A DNA stretch of 64,000 nucleotides from Lentzea atacamensis (GCF_003269295.1 NZ_QLTT01000004.1:1-64000); one strand, 5' to 3'. Positions 9,359 to 19,969 are shown, counted from the stretch's first letter. Notes: a model not told the origin generated them from the letters alone. Made by a program: numbers and translations.

Positions 9359-9792
9359 GACTCCTCAGCGCGGGCCTGCTCTTCCTGGCCGCCGCGGCAG
9401 CGGTCACCGCGACCTTCCTGCCGCTGTCGGAACTGCTCATCCGCCTGACTCCCGACCAGCCGCAGACCGCCTACGTCACCACGGGCTGGAGCACCCGCTT
9501 CGGTGCCACGGAAGACGAGCACGGTCCGCTCTTCGGCATCCCGGCGGTGGCCGCCGCGGTCGCCGTCCTCGTCGGCGTCCGATGGTGGAAAGTCGCATTC
9601 GCCGGAGCCGCGGCACTCGCCGGAGTCACCGGAATGCTGTTCGTGTATTTGTTGAACGCGATCAGCTTTCACAGGCAGGGCAACATCACCATCGACCCCG
9701 GTCTGGAAGCGGGGTTCGGCAACGGGATGTGGGTCCTGATAGCGGCGACAATCGTCGCGTTTGGAGCCGTAGTAGTTCACCCCGACGACTGA
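9355..9792 (+). CDS. Membrane protein, cassette gene 4
   Basis: 145 aa, ATGA overlap with gene 3. Four hydrophobic segments, with TATFLPLSELLIRLT after the first and EDEHGPLFGIPAVAAAV before the second, the same loop-then-GIPAV/GLPVAV pattern as gene 3. The polar loop before the last segment contains FHRQGNITIDPGLEAGFGNG. It ends 63 nt before steA. Function unknown. Confidence 0.75.
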   Translation: MRLLSAGLLFLAAAAAVTATFLPLSELLIRLTPDQPQTAYVTTGWSTRFGATEDEHGPLFGIPAVAAAVAVLVGVRWWKVAFAGAAALAGVTGMLFVYLLNAISFHRQGNITIDPGLEAGFGNGMWVLIAATIVAFGAVVVHPDD

Positions 9793-9855
9793 TCAGAACG
9801 AATTGCCCGGCGTGCCTCACCTGTCGCGTGCGCACCGTGAGTCACTATCGGGCGC

Positions 9856-11040
9856 ATGAAGCTTTCCGGGTTGCTGAGCCGCACTAACCACGAACTTCCC
9901 GGTGTCACCGGCGTCGCACGGGTTGATCGGCGCGTGAGTGACCTGGTGCGGCGCGTCAGTCCCGGTGATGTCGCCGTTTTCGACCTCGTCGACCTCGATC
10001 GGCGCACCGCGGAGGCGCTCGTTGCCGCCGAGGTGGTCGGTGTCGTGAACGCCTCGCCGTCCATTTCCGGCCGTTTTCCGAATCTCGGGCCGGAACTGCT
10101 GATCGAGGCGGGCATTCCGCTGATCGACAACGTCGGTGCCGTCGCACTGCGCGAGATCAAGGAAGGCACCAAGATCCGGCTGCACGAGGGTGTCGTCTAC
10201 GCCGGGGAACGCGAGCTCGCCAAGGGTGTCGAGCAGAACGCCGAGAGCATCGCCGACGCGATGATCGAGGCGAAGGCCGGCATGTCGGCGCAGCTGGAAG
10301 CGTTCTCCGCCAACACCATCGAGTTCCTGCGCAGGGAACGAGCGCTGGTGCTCGACGGTGTCGGCGTGCCCGAGGTGTACGTGCCCATGCGCGACCGGCA
10401 GGTGCTGGTCGTCGCGGGTGGACCGTCGCACGCGGAACAGCTGCGCAAGCTCCGCAAGTACATCCGCGAGTACCGGCCGGTGCTGATCGGCGTCGACACC
10501 GGCGCGGACACGCTGCACGACGCCGGGTACAAGCCGGACGTCATCGTCGGCGACCCCGACGGCATCGGCACCGCGTCACTGCGCGCGGCCACCGAGGTGG
10601 TCGTGCCCGCGCAGACCGACGGCCACGCTCCCGGCCTGCAGCGGATCCAGGACCTCGGCATCGGCGCGGTGACGTTCCCCGCGTCTGGCAACGCGGAAGA
10701 CCTCGCGTTGCTGCTCGCCGAGGCCCACGGGGCGTCCCTGGTCGTCACGGTGGGGCTGCGCGCGACGCTGCGCGAGTTCCTCGACCGCGGGCACTCCGGT
10801 TCCAACCCCTCCACGTTCCTCACCAGGTTGAAGCTCGGCAGCAAGCTCGTCGACGGGGAGGCCGTCGCGACCTTGCATCGCAGCCGGGTGTCAATGGGCG
10901 TGATCGCCCTGCTGGTGACCGCCGCGATCGCCGCCATGGTGGCGGCACTGGCGGTGTCCGGCGTCGGTCACGTCTACGTCGACATCGTGGTCGACGCGTG
11001 GCAATCCGTCGTCAACTGGTTCAAGGGGTTCTTCTCGTGA
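9856..11040 (+). CDS. steA: SteA-like cytokinetic-ring protein (Rv1697-type)
   Basis: 394 aa. Matches the conserved actinobacterial protein between recN and mctB: an N-terminal domain with VGVVNASPSISGRFPNLGPELLI, then a thiamine-pyrophosphokinase-like fold (VLVVAGGPSHAEQLRKL, LIGVDTGADTLHDAGYKPDVIVGDPDG). A C-terminal membrane segment (SMGVIALLVTAAIAAMVAAL, ~residues 346-368) precedes a short outer tail. In Corynebacterium SteA and SteB act together in cell separation. CACTAT (9843-9848) is a possible -10, seven bases before ATG. The next gene overlaps its stop (GTGA). Confidence 0.85.
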   Translation: MKLSGLLSRTNHELPGVTGVARVDRRVSDLVRRVSPGDVAVFDLVDLDRRTAEALVAAEVVGVVNASPSISGRFPNLGPELLIEAGIPLIDNVGAVALREIKEGTKIRLHEGVVYAGERELAKGVEQNAESIADAMIEAKAGMSAQLEAFSANTIEFLRRERALVLDGVGVPEVYVPMRDRQVLVVAGGPSHAEQLRKLRKYIREYRPVLIGVDTGADTLHDAGYKPDVIVGDPDGIGTASLRAATEVVVPAQTDGHAPGLQRIQDLGIGAVTFPASGNAEDLALLLAEAHGASLVVTVGLRATLREFLDRGHSGSNPSTFLTRLKLGSKLVDGEAVATLHRSRVSMGVIALLVTAAIAAMVAALAVSGVGHVYVDIVVDAWQSVVNWFKGFFS

Positions 11041-11975
11041 TCTCGCTGCGCTACCACATAGTTTCGATCACCGCGGTGTTTCTGGCGCTCGCGGTCGGTG
11101 TCGTGCTGGGGTCGACCGCGATCAGCGGGCGGCTGTTGTCCGGGCTGAGCGATGAGAAGAACTCCTTGGCGCAGCAGGTGAACGACCTGCAGAACGACCG
11201 CAACGCGTTGAACGCCAAGCTGACGGAGGCGGACAAGTTCGCCGCGTCGGTCGGCCCGCTCGCCGTCAAGGACGGGCTCACCGACCGGACCGTGGTGCTG
11301 GTGACCACCTCCGACGCGCGTCCGTCCGATCGGGACGCTCTGACCGGCATGCTGAAGTCCGCGGGCGCGAGCGTCACCGGCGAGATCCAGCTGACCGACG
11401 CGTTCGCCGACCCCTCGCGCGGCGACCAGCTCCGCGACCTCGTGGCCCGGCTGCAGCCCGCCGGCTCGCAGCTGCCCACCGCCGGTGACCCGGGAACGCG
11501 CGCGGGTGGCCTCTTCGGCACGCTGCTGCTGCTCAACCCGTCGAACAACCAGGCTCAGGCCACCGCCGACGAGGCGGCCGCCGCGCTCGCCGGACTCTCC
11601 AACGCCGGGTTCGTGAAGGCGACCTCCGGTGTGAAGCCCGCGCAGCTCGCGATCGTGCTCACCGGCGGCGCCGCGATCGGTGACTCGGCCGCCGACCGCG
11701 CCGCGACGATCGCGCGCTTCGCCACCCAGCTCGACCGGTCCGGTGCGGGCGCCGTGCTGGCGGGCGCGAACGGCTCCGCGAACGGCACCGGCGCCATCGG
11801 CGTGGTCCGCGCGGACACCAACGCGACTTCCATCCTGTCCACGGTCGACAACTCCGACACTCCGGCAGGCCAGGTCGTCGTCGTGATGGCACTGCGCGAA
11901 CAGCTGGAAGGCCGCAGTGGACGTTATGGAGTGGCCGGCAACGCCGAGGCGTCCTCGCCGGGACCCGCCGGCTGA
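11037..11975 (+). CDS. mctB: MctB/SteB-type membrane-anchored protein (Rv1698-type)
   Basis: 312 aa from GTG 11037. One N-terminal membrane segment (ISLRYHIVSITAVFLALAVG) is followed by a short coiled coil (DEKNSLAQQVNDLQNDRNAL) and an outer domain with repeated Ala/Gly-rich stretches. Mycobacterial MctB is linked to copper efflux and the corynebacterial SteB to daughter-cell separation; which applies here is not visible. Coupled to steA by a 4-nt overlap, consistent with one complex. Confidence 0.85.
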   Translation: MISLRYHIVSITAVFLALAVGVVLGSTAISGRLLSGLSDEKNSLAQQVNDLQNDRNALNAKLTEADKFAASVGPLAVKDGLTDRTVVLVTTSDARPSDRDALTGMLKSAGASVTGEIQLTDAFADPSRGDQLRDLVARLQPAGSQLPTAGDPGTRAGGLFGTLLLLNPSNNQAQATADEAAAALAGLSNAGFVKATSGVKPAQLAIVLTGGAAIGDSAADRAATIARFATQLDRSGAGAVLAGANGSANGTGAIGVVRADTNATSILSTVDNSDTPAGQVVVVMALREQLEGRSGRYGVAGNAEASSPGPAG

Positions 11976-11979
11976 GTCC

Positions 11980-12663
11980 TCAGCATTCGGTCGACCACTC
12001 GCCGGGCAACGTCTTCAGCAGCACTTCAAGCGCGTGCGGTGTACGGGCACGGGCCCAGAGCCACTGACTGTCGTCCTCCCGCACGATCACGTCGTCGCGG
12101 GCGAACCACCGGGTGCCGGGACTGTTCAGCGGCAAGAGCGCGAAGTGGTCCTCCAGCAGGGAGATGTCCCCCTCGGACGTCTCCCTGTCGGCCGTCTCGG
12201 CGCCGTCGCGGAACAGCGCCTCCGACAGCACCATCTCCACGCACGCCAGCGAGAACCGCGGCAGCCACGGGTCCCAGCGCTCCTCGGCCTTGTTGACGAG
12301 GTCGAGCTTGATCAGGACCTCCGGGTCGTCACCGGTGACACGCGTGCCCCAGGCCGCGACCCACTGGTTCTCGTCCCGGAAGACCAGCACTCCGTGGTCG
12401 ACGCGCAGTTCGGCGGGCGTGAGCAGCCGGTCCTGGTTGCTCGTCAGGTCGGGCCGCTTGCCGAACAGCGACAGGGCCTCCTTCACCGCCTCCGGGATCC
12501 GCACGCGGAGCTGGTCCTCGGTGTCCGCGAGCTCCTGGCGGCTCCAGCCGTCCTGCGGCTCGATCGGCTCCGCCCACGCGGCCGCGAACCCTTCGATGAA
12601 ACGCCACGCCGCATCGCGTTCGCGCACCGCTCTGGCGGCTTCCCCTGCCACGTCGAAGGTCAC
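11980..12663 (-). CDS. SMI1/KNR4 (SUKH)-like protein
   Basis: 227 aa from GTG 12663. The segment LADTEDQLRVRIPEAVKEAL followed by LLTPAELRVDHGVLVFRDEN and WAAWG resembles SUKH folds, many of which are immunity proteins to contact-dependent toxins; others are housekeeping. No toxin gene is adjacent. It is the only minus-strand gene in this part of the block, ending 4 nt from mctB, which suggests an insertion between mctB and pyrG. The start is uncertain because AGGA lies 11 nt upstream. Confidence 0.6.
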   Translation of the reverse strand: MTFDVAGEAARAVRERDAAWRFIEGFAAAWAEPIEPQDGWSRQELADTEDQLRVRIPEAVKEALSLFGKRPDLTSNQDRLLTPAELRVDHGVLVFRDENQWVAAWGTRVTGDDPEVLIKLDLVNKAEERWDPWLPRFSLACVEMVLSEALFRDGAETADRETSEGDISLLEDHFALLPLNSPGTRWFARDDVIVREDDSQWLWARARTPHALEVLLKTLPGEWSTEC

Positions 12664-12780
12664 GTGACAACGATTCCTGATCTCGGCCCGTACCGGGCGG
12701 AGTTCGGGGAAACCCCTCGCTGCGCCGATCGGGTGATGTGATCTGCCGGGTCGTGGTGCGCTGAGTGACCGTCGGCGTGT

Positions 12781-12837
12781 TAGCGTTAGGGCCCGTGGAC
12801 AGGGGGATTTTCCCCCACGATTTTCACGGGAGCCCCG
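12781..12837 (+). promoter_or_regulatory. pyrG leader with nested, SD-sequestering hairpin
   Basis: TAGCGT (12781-12786) is a possible -10. Downstream an inner hairpin GGGGGA (12802-12807)/TCCCCC (12811-12816) is nested in CCCGTG (12792-12797)/CACGGG (12825-12830). The outer right arm covers the GGGAG Shine-Dalgarno (12828-12832). A GGGCCC run (12789-12794) lies at the promoter end. Attenuation or translational control of CTP synthase is inferred; related pyrG leaders in Gram-positives respond to CTP. Confidence 0.5.
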
Positions 12838-12840
12838 TTG

Positions 12841-14519
<1,679 letters not shown>

Positions 14520-14523
<4 letters not shown>

Positions 14524-15140
14524 CCTCCCGGCACGACTTCCGGACGGTCTCCAGCGAGGACCTGCACGTCGGGCGGGTCGTGGCGCTGCGGATCGACGAG
14601 GTCGAGATGCCCGGTGGCGACACGGCGAAGCGCGAGATCGTCGAGCACATGGGCGCGGTCGCGGTCGTGGCGGTCAACGACGCCGGCGAGGTCGTGCTGA
14701 TCCACCAGTACCGGCACGCCCTCGGCAGGCACCTCTGGGAGCTGCCCGCCGGGCTGCTCGACCACGACGGCGAGGAGCCGGTCGTCGGCGCGCGGCGGGA
14801 GCTGGCCGAGGAGGTCGGGCTCGACGCCCAGCGCTGGGACGTGCTGGTCGACGCGGCCGCGTCACCCGGCTTCACCGACGAGGTCGTGCGCGTGTTCCTG
14901 GCGAGGGACCTGTCCGAGGTGGACCGCGAGGTGCAGGGCGAGGAGGAGGCGGACCTGGAGATCCACCGCTTCCCGCTCGACGAGGCGGTGCGGATGGTGT
15001 TCTCCGGCGAGATCGTGAACGCCTCCGCGGTCGCCGGCCTCCTCGCGGCCCGCGAGGTGCTGGAAGGGCGTGCCGAGCCGCGTCCGGCCGACGCGCCTTT
15101 CCGCGACAAGCCGACCCGGTTCGCCGCGCGCAAGAAGTAG
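14520..15140 (+). CDS. NUDIX hydrolase, ADP-ribose pyrophosphatase type (Rv1700-type)
   Basis: 206 aa from GTG 14520, overlapping pyrG (GTGA). The NUDIX helix REL-AEEVGL is intact ([18 protein letters not shown] then AEEVGL), after the family strand HLWELPAG. A downstream acidic helix [18 protein letters not shown] is typical of ADP-ribose pyrophosphatases. It hydrolyses ADP-ribose to AMP and ribose-5-phosphate. The first NUDIX spacing appears one residue longer than consensus. Confidence 0.88.
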
Positions 15141-15149
15141 GTTGGAGCG

Positions 15150-15545
15150 ATGAAGACGCTGAGAGGTGCGCTCACCCGGTTGCGCGCGCCTCTCGGCGTT
15201 TTGGCTCTTGGCGGCGCCGGTGCGGTGCTGCTGCTGTTCGTCGACCCGAACCAGCCCGGCAACCTGCTGCCGAAATGCCCGTTCAACTGGCTGACGGGCC
15301 TCAACTGCCCGGCGTGCGGAGCCACGCGCATGGTGCACGCGCTGCTGCACGGTGATGTCGTCGGTGCGTTCCACTTCAACGCCGTGTTGCTCGCGTTGGG
15401 CGTGCCGCTGGCCGTGTGGCTGTTCGCGCGGTGGACTCGTGACCGGTGGACCGGGGAACGCCGATCCGTGCCGAAACGGGTCGGTGTCGTCGTTCTCGTC
15501 GTGGCGGCTGTTTGGGGCGTGGGCCGCAACCTCGCCGGGATCTAG
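15150..15545 (+). CDS. DUF2752 membrane protein
   Basis: 131 aa. It contains the DUF2752 core CPFNWLTGLNCPACGATRM followed by ALLHGDVVGAFHFNAV, with membrane segments at about residues 16-34, 68-86 and 108-126. The conserved Cys-Pro-x-Cys lies at the membrane face; the family has no known function. TAGGTT, overlapping the previous stop, starts exactly 12 nt before ATG. Confidence 0.8.
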   Translation: MKTLRGALTRLRAPLGVLALGGAGAVLLLFVDPNQPGNLLPKCPFNWLTGLNCPACGATRMVHALLHGDVVGAFHFNAVLLALGVPLAVWLFARWTRDRWTGERRSVPKRVGVVVLVVAAVWGVGRNLAGI

Positions 15546-15548
15546 ACT
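15543..15548 (+). promoter_or_regulatory. -10 element for leaderless SRPBCC transcript
   Basis: TAGACT starts 12 nt before ATG 15555 and overlaps the DUF2752 stop codon. There is no Shine-Dalgarno between it and the start, so the mRNA probably begins at the AUG. Confidence 0.5.
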
Positions 15549-15554
15549 CGGCGC

Positions 15555-15977
15555 ATGGCTGGCCTGCAGCATTCCGTGGTCATCGCGGCCCCGCCGGAGC
15601 GCGTCTTCGACGTCGTGGCCGACGTCGAACGCTGGCCGGAGCGGATCCCGACGGTCGACTCCGTGGAGCGTCTCGACGACGGACCCCTGGCGGTCGGCTC
15701 GCGCACCCGGTTGCGGCAGCCCCGGTTCTCCCCGGCGGTGTGGACCGTCACCGAGCTGACCGCTGGGAAGTCGTTCACCTGGGAGTCGAAGTCGCCCGGT
15801 GTCACCGTCATCGCCGCGCACGACGTTGAGCCGCACGCCGACGGGAGCCGGCTCACCCTTGCCCTGACCGCTTCCGGTCCACTGGCGGGGATCGGCTGGC
15901 TGATGACCCGATCGCTGATCAAGCGGTACGTGGAGACGGAGGCCGCCTCGGTCAAGGCGGCCGCCGAGAAGGACTAG
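15555..15977 (+). CDS. SRPBCC (polyketide cyclase/START-like) protein
   Basis: 140 aa. N-terminal HSVVIAAPPERVFDVVADVERWPERIPTVDSVE is the classic SRPBCC opening; later strands WTVTELTAGKSFTWESKSPG and a long C-terminal helix complete the fold. Likely binds a small hydrophobic ligand; the ligand is not predictable. Its last 4 bases overlap the convergent TM2 gene. Confidence 0.8.
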   Translation: MAGLQHSVVIAAPPERVFDVVADVERWPERIPTVDSVERLDDGPLAVGSRTRLRQPRFSPAVWTVTELTAGKSFTWESKSPGVTVIAAHDVEPHADGSRLTLALTASGPLAGIGWLMTRSLIKRYVETEAASVKAAAEKD

Positions 15978-16582
15978 TCGCGGAGCTTGCGGCCCTGCGC
16001 GTCGGTGCCGCCGTTGACCAGGATGATGATCCCGTCGATCAACGACCAGATGCCGCAGCCACCGCAGGTCAGCAGCTGGGCGACGGCGATGCCGACGTGC
16101 CCGGTGTAGAAGCGGCCGATGCCCAGGTTGCCCAGGAACAGCTGCAGCACGCCCGCGGCGATCTTCGACTTGTCCGACAGCGGCACGCCGGTGATCGGGT
16201 CGTAGCCGTACGGGGCGGCCGGGTTCGCATAGCCCATGCCCGCGGCCATGCCGGGAGGAGGCGGCGGAACGGCGTACTGCTGGCCGGTGGGCGGCGGGTA
16301 GTACGGCTGCGTGGGCTGGGGCGCGAAACCCGGTGGCGGCGGCGGAACGGCGGCGAACGGCACCGAGGGCGGCGCGAGGAACGGCGGATGCGGCTGCGGC
16401 AGGTCGCGGAACAGTTCCGCCAGCTCGGAGTAGGTCTGCGCGCCGGACGCGCGGTTCACCCGCTCCTGGTACTCGCCGATGTCGAGCCGCGCGAGCGCGA
16501 AGTGGTCGTTGAGCGCGGTGATCGCCTCTTCGCGCTGCTGGTTGCCGATGCGCTGCTGCTCCGGCCCGAATGCTTCTGACAC
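15974..16582 (-). CDS. DUF1707 - TM2 domain membrane protein
   Basis: 202 aa from GTG 16582. N-terminal DUF1707 (REEAITALNDHFALARLDIG then EYQERVNRASGAQTYSELAELFRDLP), a Pro/Tyr-rich linker (~residues 67-125) and a C-terminal TM2 domain (KSKIAAGVLQLFLGNLGIGRFYTG, then WSLIDGIIILV). Two membrane helices. TACCGT lies 14 nt upstream of the start. It is divergent from ald across 53 bp. Confidence 0.82.
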   Translation of the reverse strand: MSEAFGPEQQRIGNQQREEAITALNDHFALARLDIGEYQERVNRASGAQTYSELAELFRDLPQPHPPFLAPPSVPFAAVPPPPPGFAPQPTQPYYPPPTGQQYAVPPPPPGMAAGMGYANPAAPYGYDPITGVPLSDKSKIAAGVLQLFLGNLGIGRFYTGHVGIAVAQLLTCGGCGIWSLIDGIIILVNGGTDAQGRKLRD

Positions 16583-16623
16583 AACTGCGCACGGTATCCG
16601 ATGCAGCAGATCGATATCGGGAA

Positions 16624-16629
16624 TACGCT
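16624..16629 (+). promoter_or_regulatory. -10 element for leaderless ald transcript
   Basis: TACGCT starts 12 nt before ATG 16636 in the 53-bp divergent region shared with the TM2 gene. No Shine-Dalgarno is present. Confidence 0.5.
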
Positions 16630-16635
16630 GCGACG

Positions 16636-17706
16636 ATGCTGGTCGGTGTCCCAAAGGAGATCAAGAACCACGAGTACCGCGTCGCGATCACGCCCGCCGG
16701 TGTGGTCGAGCTGGTCCGCCGCGGGCACGAGGTCGTCGTCGAACACGACGCCGGAGCTGGTTCGTCGTTCCCCGATCACGAGTACATCGCCGCAGGCGCG
16801 CGGATCGCCGCCACCGCGGACGAGGTGTGGGCGTCCGCGGACCTGGTGCTGAAGGTCAAGGAACCGATCGAGCCCGAGTACCACCGCATGCGCCGCGATC
16901 AGGTGCTGTTCACGTACCTGCACCTCGCGGCGAGCGCGGAGTGCACGAAGGCCATCGCCGCCGCGGGCATCACGGCCATCGCCTACGAGACCGTGCAGCT
17001 GCCGGACGGTTCCCTGCCGCTGCTGGCACCGATGAGCGAGATCGCGGGGCGGATGGCGGCGCAGGTCGGCGCGCACTGCCTGGAGCGTGCGCAGGGCGGC
17101 CGCGGGGTTCTTCTCGGTGGTGCGCCTGGTGTGGCCGCCGGCAAGGTCGCGGTGATCGGCGCGGGCGTCGCGGGGATGAACGCGGCGACGATGGCGATCG
17201 GCATGCAGGCCGAGGTGGTCGTGCTCGACACCAACGTCAACCGGTTGCGGCAGATCGACTTCACCTACCGCGGGCACCTGCAGACGATCGCGTCCAACGT
17301 CTACGAGGTCGAGAAGGCCTGCTGCTGGGCGGATCTCGTGATCGGCGCGGTGCTGGTGCCGGGCGCGAAGGCCCCGAAGCTCGTGAGCAACGAGCTCGTG
17401 TCCCGGATGCGCCCGGGCAGCGTGTTGGTGGACATCGCGGTCGACCAGGGCGGCTGTTTCGAGGACACCAGGCCGACCACGCACGACAACCCGACCTACC
17501 GCGTGCACGACTCCGTGTTCTACTGCGTGGCGAACATGCCGGGCGCAGTGCCGAACACGTCGACGTACGCGTTGACGAACGTGACGTTGCCGTACGTCAT
17601 CGCGTTGGCGGACAAGGGTTTTGAACGAGCGATCACGGAAGATCCGGCGCTCGCGAAGGGCGTCAACGCGCGCGATGGAGAGATCGTGCTGGAAGGACTC
17701 GTGTGA
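16636..17706 (+). CDS. ald: Alanine dehydrogenase
   Basis: 356 aa. Opens [20 protein letters not shown], the family signature with the pyruvate-binding Arg; Lys lies in LVLKVKEP and the catalytic His in FTYLHLAA. Rossmann motif [13 protein letters not shown] with the NAD-binding Asp in VVVLDTN. Catalyses the reversible deamination of L-alanine to pyruvate. Full family length (~370). The GTG of xerD overlaps its stop. Confidence 0.95.
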   Translation: MLVGVPKEIKNHEYRVAITPAGVVELVRRGHEVVVEHDAGAGSSFPDHEYIAAGARIAATADEVWASADLVLKVKEPIEPEYHRMRRDQVLFTYLHLAASAECTKAIAAAGITAIAYETVQLPDGSLPLLAPMSEIAGRMAAQVGAHCLERAQGGRGVLLGGAPGVAAGKVAVIGAGVAGMNAATMAIGMQAEVVVLDTNVNRLRQIDFTYRGHLQTIASNVYEVEKACCWADLVIGAVLVPGAKAPKLVSNELVSRMRPGSVLVDIAVDQGGCFEDTRPTTHDNPTYRVHDSVFYCVANMPGAVPNTSTYALTNVTLPYVIALADKGFERAITEDPALAKGVNARDGEIVLEGLV

Positions 17707-18590
17707 TTGCAGACCTGGTGGCGAGCTACCTCGACCACCTCGCCGTAGAACGCGGCACCGCCCGCAACACGCTCGACTCCTACACCCGCGACCTGCGCCG
17801 CTACACCGAGCACCTCGAGTCGATCGGGGTGACGGAACTGGGCGCGGTGACCGAGTCGCACGTGAGCGAGTTCCTGGCGGCGTTGCGGGAGAGCGGGCTC
17901 GCGGCGTCGTCGGCCGCCCGGACGTTGGTGGCCGTGCGCGGGTTGCACCGCTTCGCGCACAGGGAAGGTGTGGTGCCCCATGACGTCGCAAGGGCCGTGC
18001 ATCCGCCATCGCCGCCCAAGAGGCTGCCGAAAGCCTTGCCTGTCAACGATGTCCTGACGCTGCTCGACACCGTCGGGAACCTGCGGGACAAGGCGTTGCT
18101 GGAGTTGCTGTACTCGACCGGCGCGCGCATCTCCGAGGTCGTCGGACTCGACATTGATGACATCGATGCCGGAGAACGAACCGTGCTGCTCGACGGAAAG
18201 GGCGGAAAACAGCGGCTCGTCCCGGTTGGACGGCCGGCGTTGGCGGCGGTGGACGCGTACCTGGTTCGCGCGCGGCCCGCGCTGGCGGCCAAGGGTCGTG
18301 GGACACCTGCATTGTTCCTGAATGCACGTGGGGGCAGGCTTTCCCGGCAGAGCGCGTGGACGGTTCTGAAGACCGCCGCGGAGGAAGCCGGGATCACCGC
18401 CGCGGTGTCACCCCACACGTTGCGACATTCGTTCGCCACCCATCTGCTCGAAGGGGGTGCTGACGTTCGGGTGGTTCAAGAACTTCTCGGGCACGCATCG
18501 GTTACGACCACTCAGGTGTACACACTGGTAACCGTTACGACTTTGAGGGAGGTCTACGCAACTGCACACCCTCGGGCCACTGGAACATGA
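17703..18590 (+). CDS. xerD: Tyrosine recombinase XerD
   Basis: 295 aa. N-terminal SAM-like core-binding domain ([20 protein letters not shown]) and the catalytic domain with Arg142 ([13 protein letters not shown]), Lys in [10 protein letters not shown], the [10 protein letters not shown] box, His in [11 protein letters not shown] and nucleophile Tyr in TTQVYT. With XerC it resolves chromosome dimers at dif. Same neighbourhood as Rv1701. Translationally coupled to ald, which is not its usual neighbour. Confidence 0.92.
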   Translation: MIADLVASYLDHLAVERGTARNTLDSYTRDLRRYTEHLESIGVTELGAVTESHVSEFLAALRESGLAASSAARTLVAVRGLHRFAHREGVVPHDVARAVHPPSPPKRLPKALPVNDVLTLLDTVGNLRDKALLELLYSTGARISEVVGLDIDDIDAGERTVLLDGKGGKQRLVPVGRPALAAVDAYLVRARPALAAKGRGTPALFLNARGGRLSRQSAWTVLKTAAEEAGITAAVSPHTLRHSFATHLLEGGADVRVVQELLGHASVTTTQVYTLVTVTTLREVYATAHPRATGT

Positions 18591-18602
18591 GGCTTCCACG
18601 GG

Positions 18603-18608
18603 TACGGT
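18603..18608 (+). promoter_or_regulatory. -10 element for leaderless arsR transcript
   Basis: TACGGT starts 12 nt before GTG 18615; no Shine-Dalgarno lies between. Confidence 0.45.
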
Positions 18609-18614
18609 GGTCAG

Positions 18615-18944
18615 GTGCCGAACTTGGACGAGCCGTCCCCACAGGCCATTGATCTAGCCGCCGTGCTGCACGCGTTGAGCGACCCGACCAGGCTCGCGGT
18701 CGTTCGCCAGATCCAGTCGAGCGGGGAGAGGCTGTGCGGGGCCTTCGAGGTTGACGTGGCGAAGTCGACCCTCTCCCAGCACCTGCGCGTGCTGCGAGAA
18801 GCAGGCATCACCCGAACACGCTGCCGCGGCAACCAGCGCTGGGTGTCGCTGCGCCGTGATGACCTGGATCTTCTGTTCCCCGGGCTCCTGGACGTGGTGC
18901 TTTCCGCCGCTGACCGCCGCACACGAACGGATGTGCCCGCCTAA
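18615..18944 (+). CDS. ArsR-family transcriptional regulator
   Basis: 109 aa winged-helix protein: ALSDPTRLAVVRQIQ opening, recognition helix VAKSTLSQHLRVLREAGI and the beta-wing RTRCRGNQRWVSL. No metal-binding ELCVCDL-type cysteine motif is present; the single Cys lies in ERLCGAFEV and another in TRCRG, so metal sensing is doubtful. No obvious target gene adjacent; parA follows. Confidence 0.85.
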   Translation: MPNLDEPSPQAIDLAAVLHALSDPTRLAVVRQIQSSGERLCGAFEVDVAKSTLSQHLRVLREAGITRTRCRGNQRWVSLRRDDLDLLFPGLLDVVLSAADRRTRTDVPA

Positions 18945-18974
18945 CTCAGTCTTGACAAACACCGGCGAGGCGCG

Positions 18975-19003
18975 TTGCCGCTCGCACGGGTGCGGCCTAG
19001 GCT
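18975..19003 (+). promoter_or_regulatory. Promoter of the parA-scpAB operon
   Basis: TTGCCG (18975-18980) and TAGGCT (18998-19003) are separated by 17 bp, a good housekeeping-sigma fit. Transcription would start near 19010, giving a leader of about 35 nt ahead of parA. Confidence 0.6.
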
Positions 19004-19045
19004 GCGCCCGGAGAGACGACTACGACCAGTGAGGGAACGCCAGCC

Positions 19046-19969
19046 ATGTCGACACCGGAGCACGCTTTCGCGCCCCGTGCCGATCTGAGCCTGGCTCCGC
19101 ACGCCGCGCCGGTGGACGACGTTGCCACGGAGCAGGTCGACGGCATCGGCCCGGCGGGCCGCCCACGCCGCCACACCCCCGATCCGCCGCCGCTGCTGCA
19201 CCACGGCCCGGCGAAGATCCTGGCGGTGTGCAACCAGAAGGGCGGCGTCGGAAAGACGACGTCGACCATCAACCTGGGCGCGGCGCTGGCCGAGTACGGC
19301 AGACGGGTGCTGCTGGTCGACTTCGACCCGCAGGGCGCGCTGTCGGTGGGCCTGGGCGTGCACCCCCACCAGCTGGAAACCACGATCTACAACGTGATCA
19401 TGGAAGGCGACACCGCCGTAGGCGACGTCATCCGCAAGACCATGGTCGACGACATGGACCTGCTGCCGAGCAACATCGACCTGTCCGCGGCCGAGATCCA
19501 GCTCGTGTCCGAGGTGGGCCGCGAACACACGCTCGTGCGCACCCTTCGTCCCGTCATCGACCACTACGACTACGTGCTGGTCGACTGCCAGCCCTCGCTC
19601 GGCCTGCTCACGGTGAACGCCCTCGCGGCCGCGGACGGTGTGCTGATCCCGCTGGAGTGCGAGTTCTTCTCGCTGCGCGGGGTGGCGCTGCTCATCGACA
19701 CCATCGAGAAGGTCAAGGAACGGTTGAACCCCAAGCTCAACATCACCGGCATCCTCGCCACGATGTACGACCCGCGCACGCTGCACTCGCGCGAGGTCAT
19801 GGCCCGCGTCGTGGAGGCGTTCGGCGACATCGTGTTCGACGCGGTCATCAACCGCACCGTGCGCTTCCCGGAGACCACCGTGGCCGGTGAGCCGATCACG
19901 CGCTGGGCACCGCGGTCCTCCGGCGCCAACGCCTACCGCGCCCTGGCCCGCGAGGTGATCGCCCGGTGA
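19046..19969 (+). CDS. ParA-like ATPase (Rv1708-type)
   Basis: 307 aa. A ~55-residue disordered N-terminus precedes a deviant Walker A KGGVGKTT (residues 65-72), the A' motif VLLVDFDPQGAL and Walker B VLVDCQPSLGLL. Known actinobacterial genomes carry this second ParA beside scpAB, distinct from the origin ParA. It likely helps SMC loading or nucleoid positioning, an inference from context. GTG of the next gene overlaps its stop. Confidence 0.9.
   Translation: MSTPEHAFAPRADLSLAPHAAPVDDVATEQVDGIGPAGRPRRHTPDPPPLLHHGPAKILAVCNQKGGVGKTTSTINLGAALAEYGRRVLLVDFDPQGALSVGLGVHPHQLETTIYNVIMEGDTAVGDVIRKTMVDDMDLLPSNIDLSAAEIQLVSEVGREHTLVRTLRPVIDHYDYVLVDCQPSLGLLTVNALAAADGVLIPLECEFFSLRGVALLIDTIEKVKERLNPKLNITGILATMYDPRTLHSREVMARVVEAFGDIVFDAVINRTVRFPETTVAGEPITRWAPRSSGANAYRALAREVIAR

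Noticed and set aside
17703..18590. Integrase of a mobile element
   Set aside because: The protein is a standard XerD in its conserved actinobacterial location; no att repeats, tRNA gene or phage genes are adjacent.
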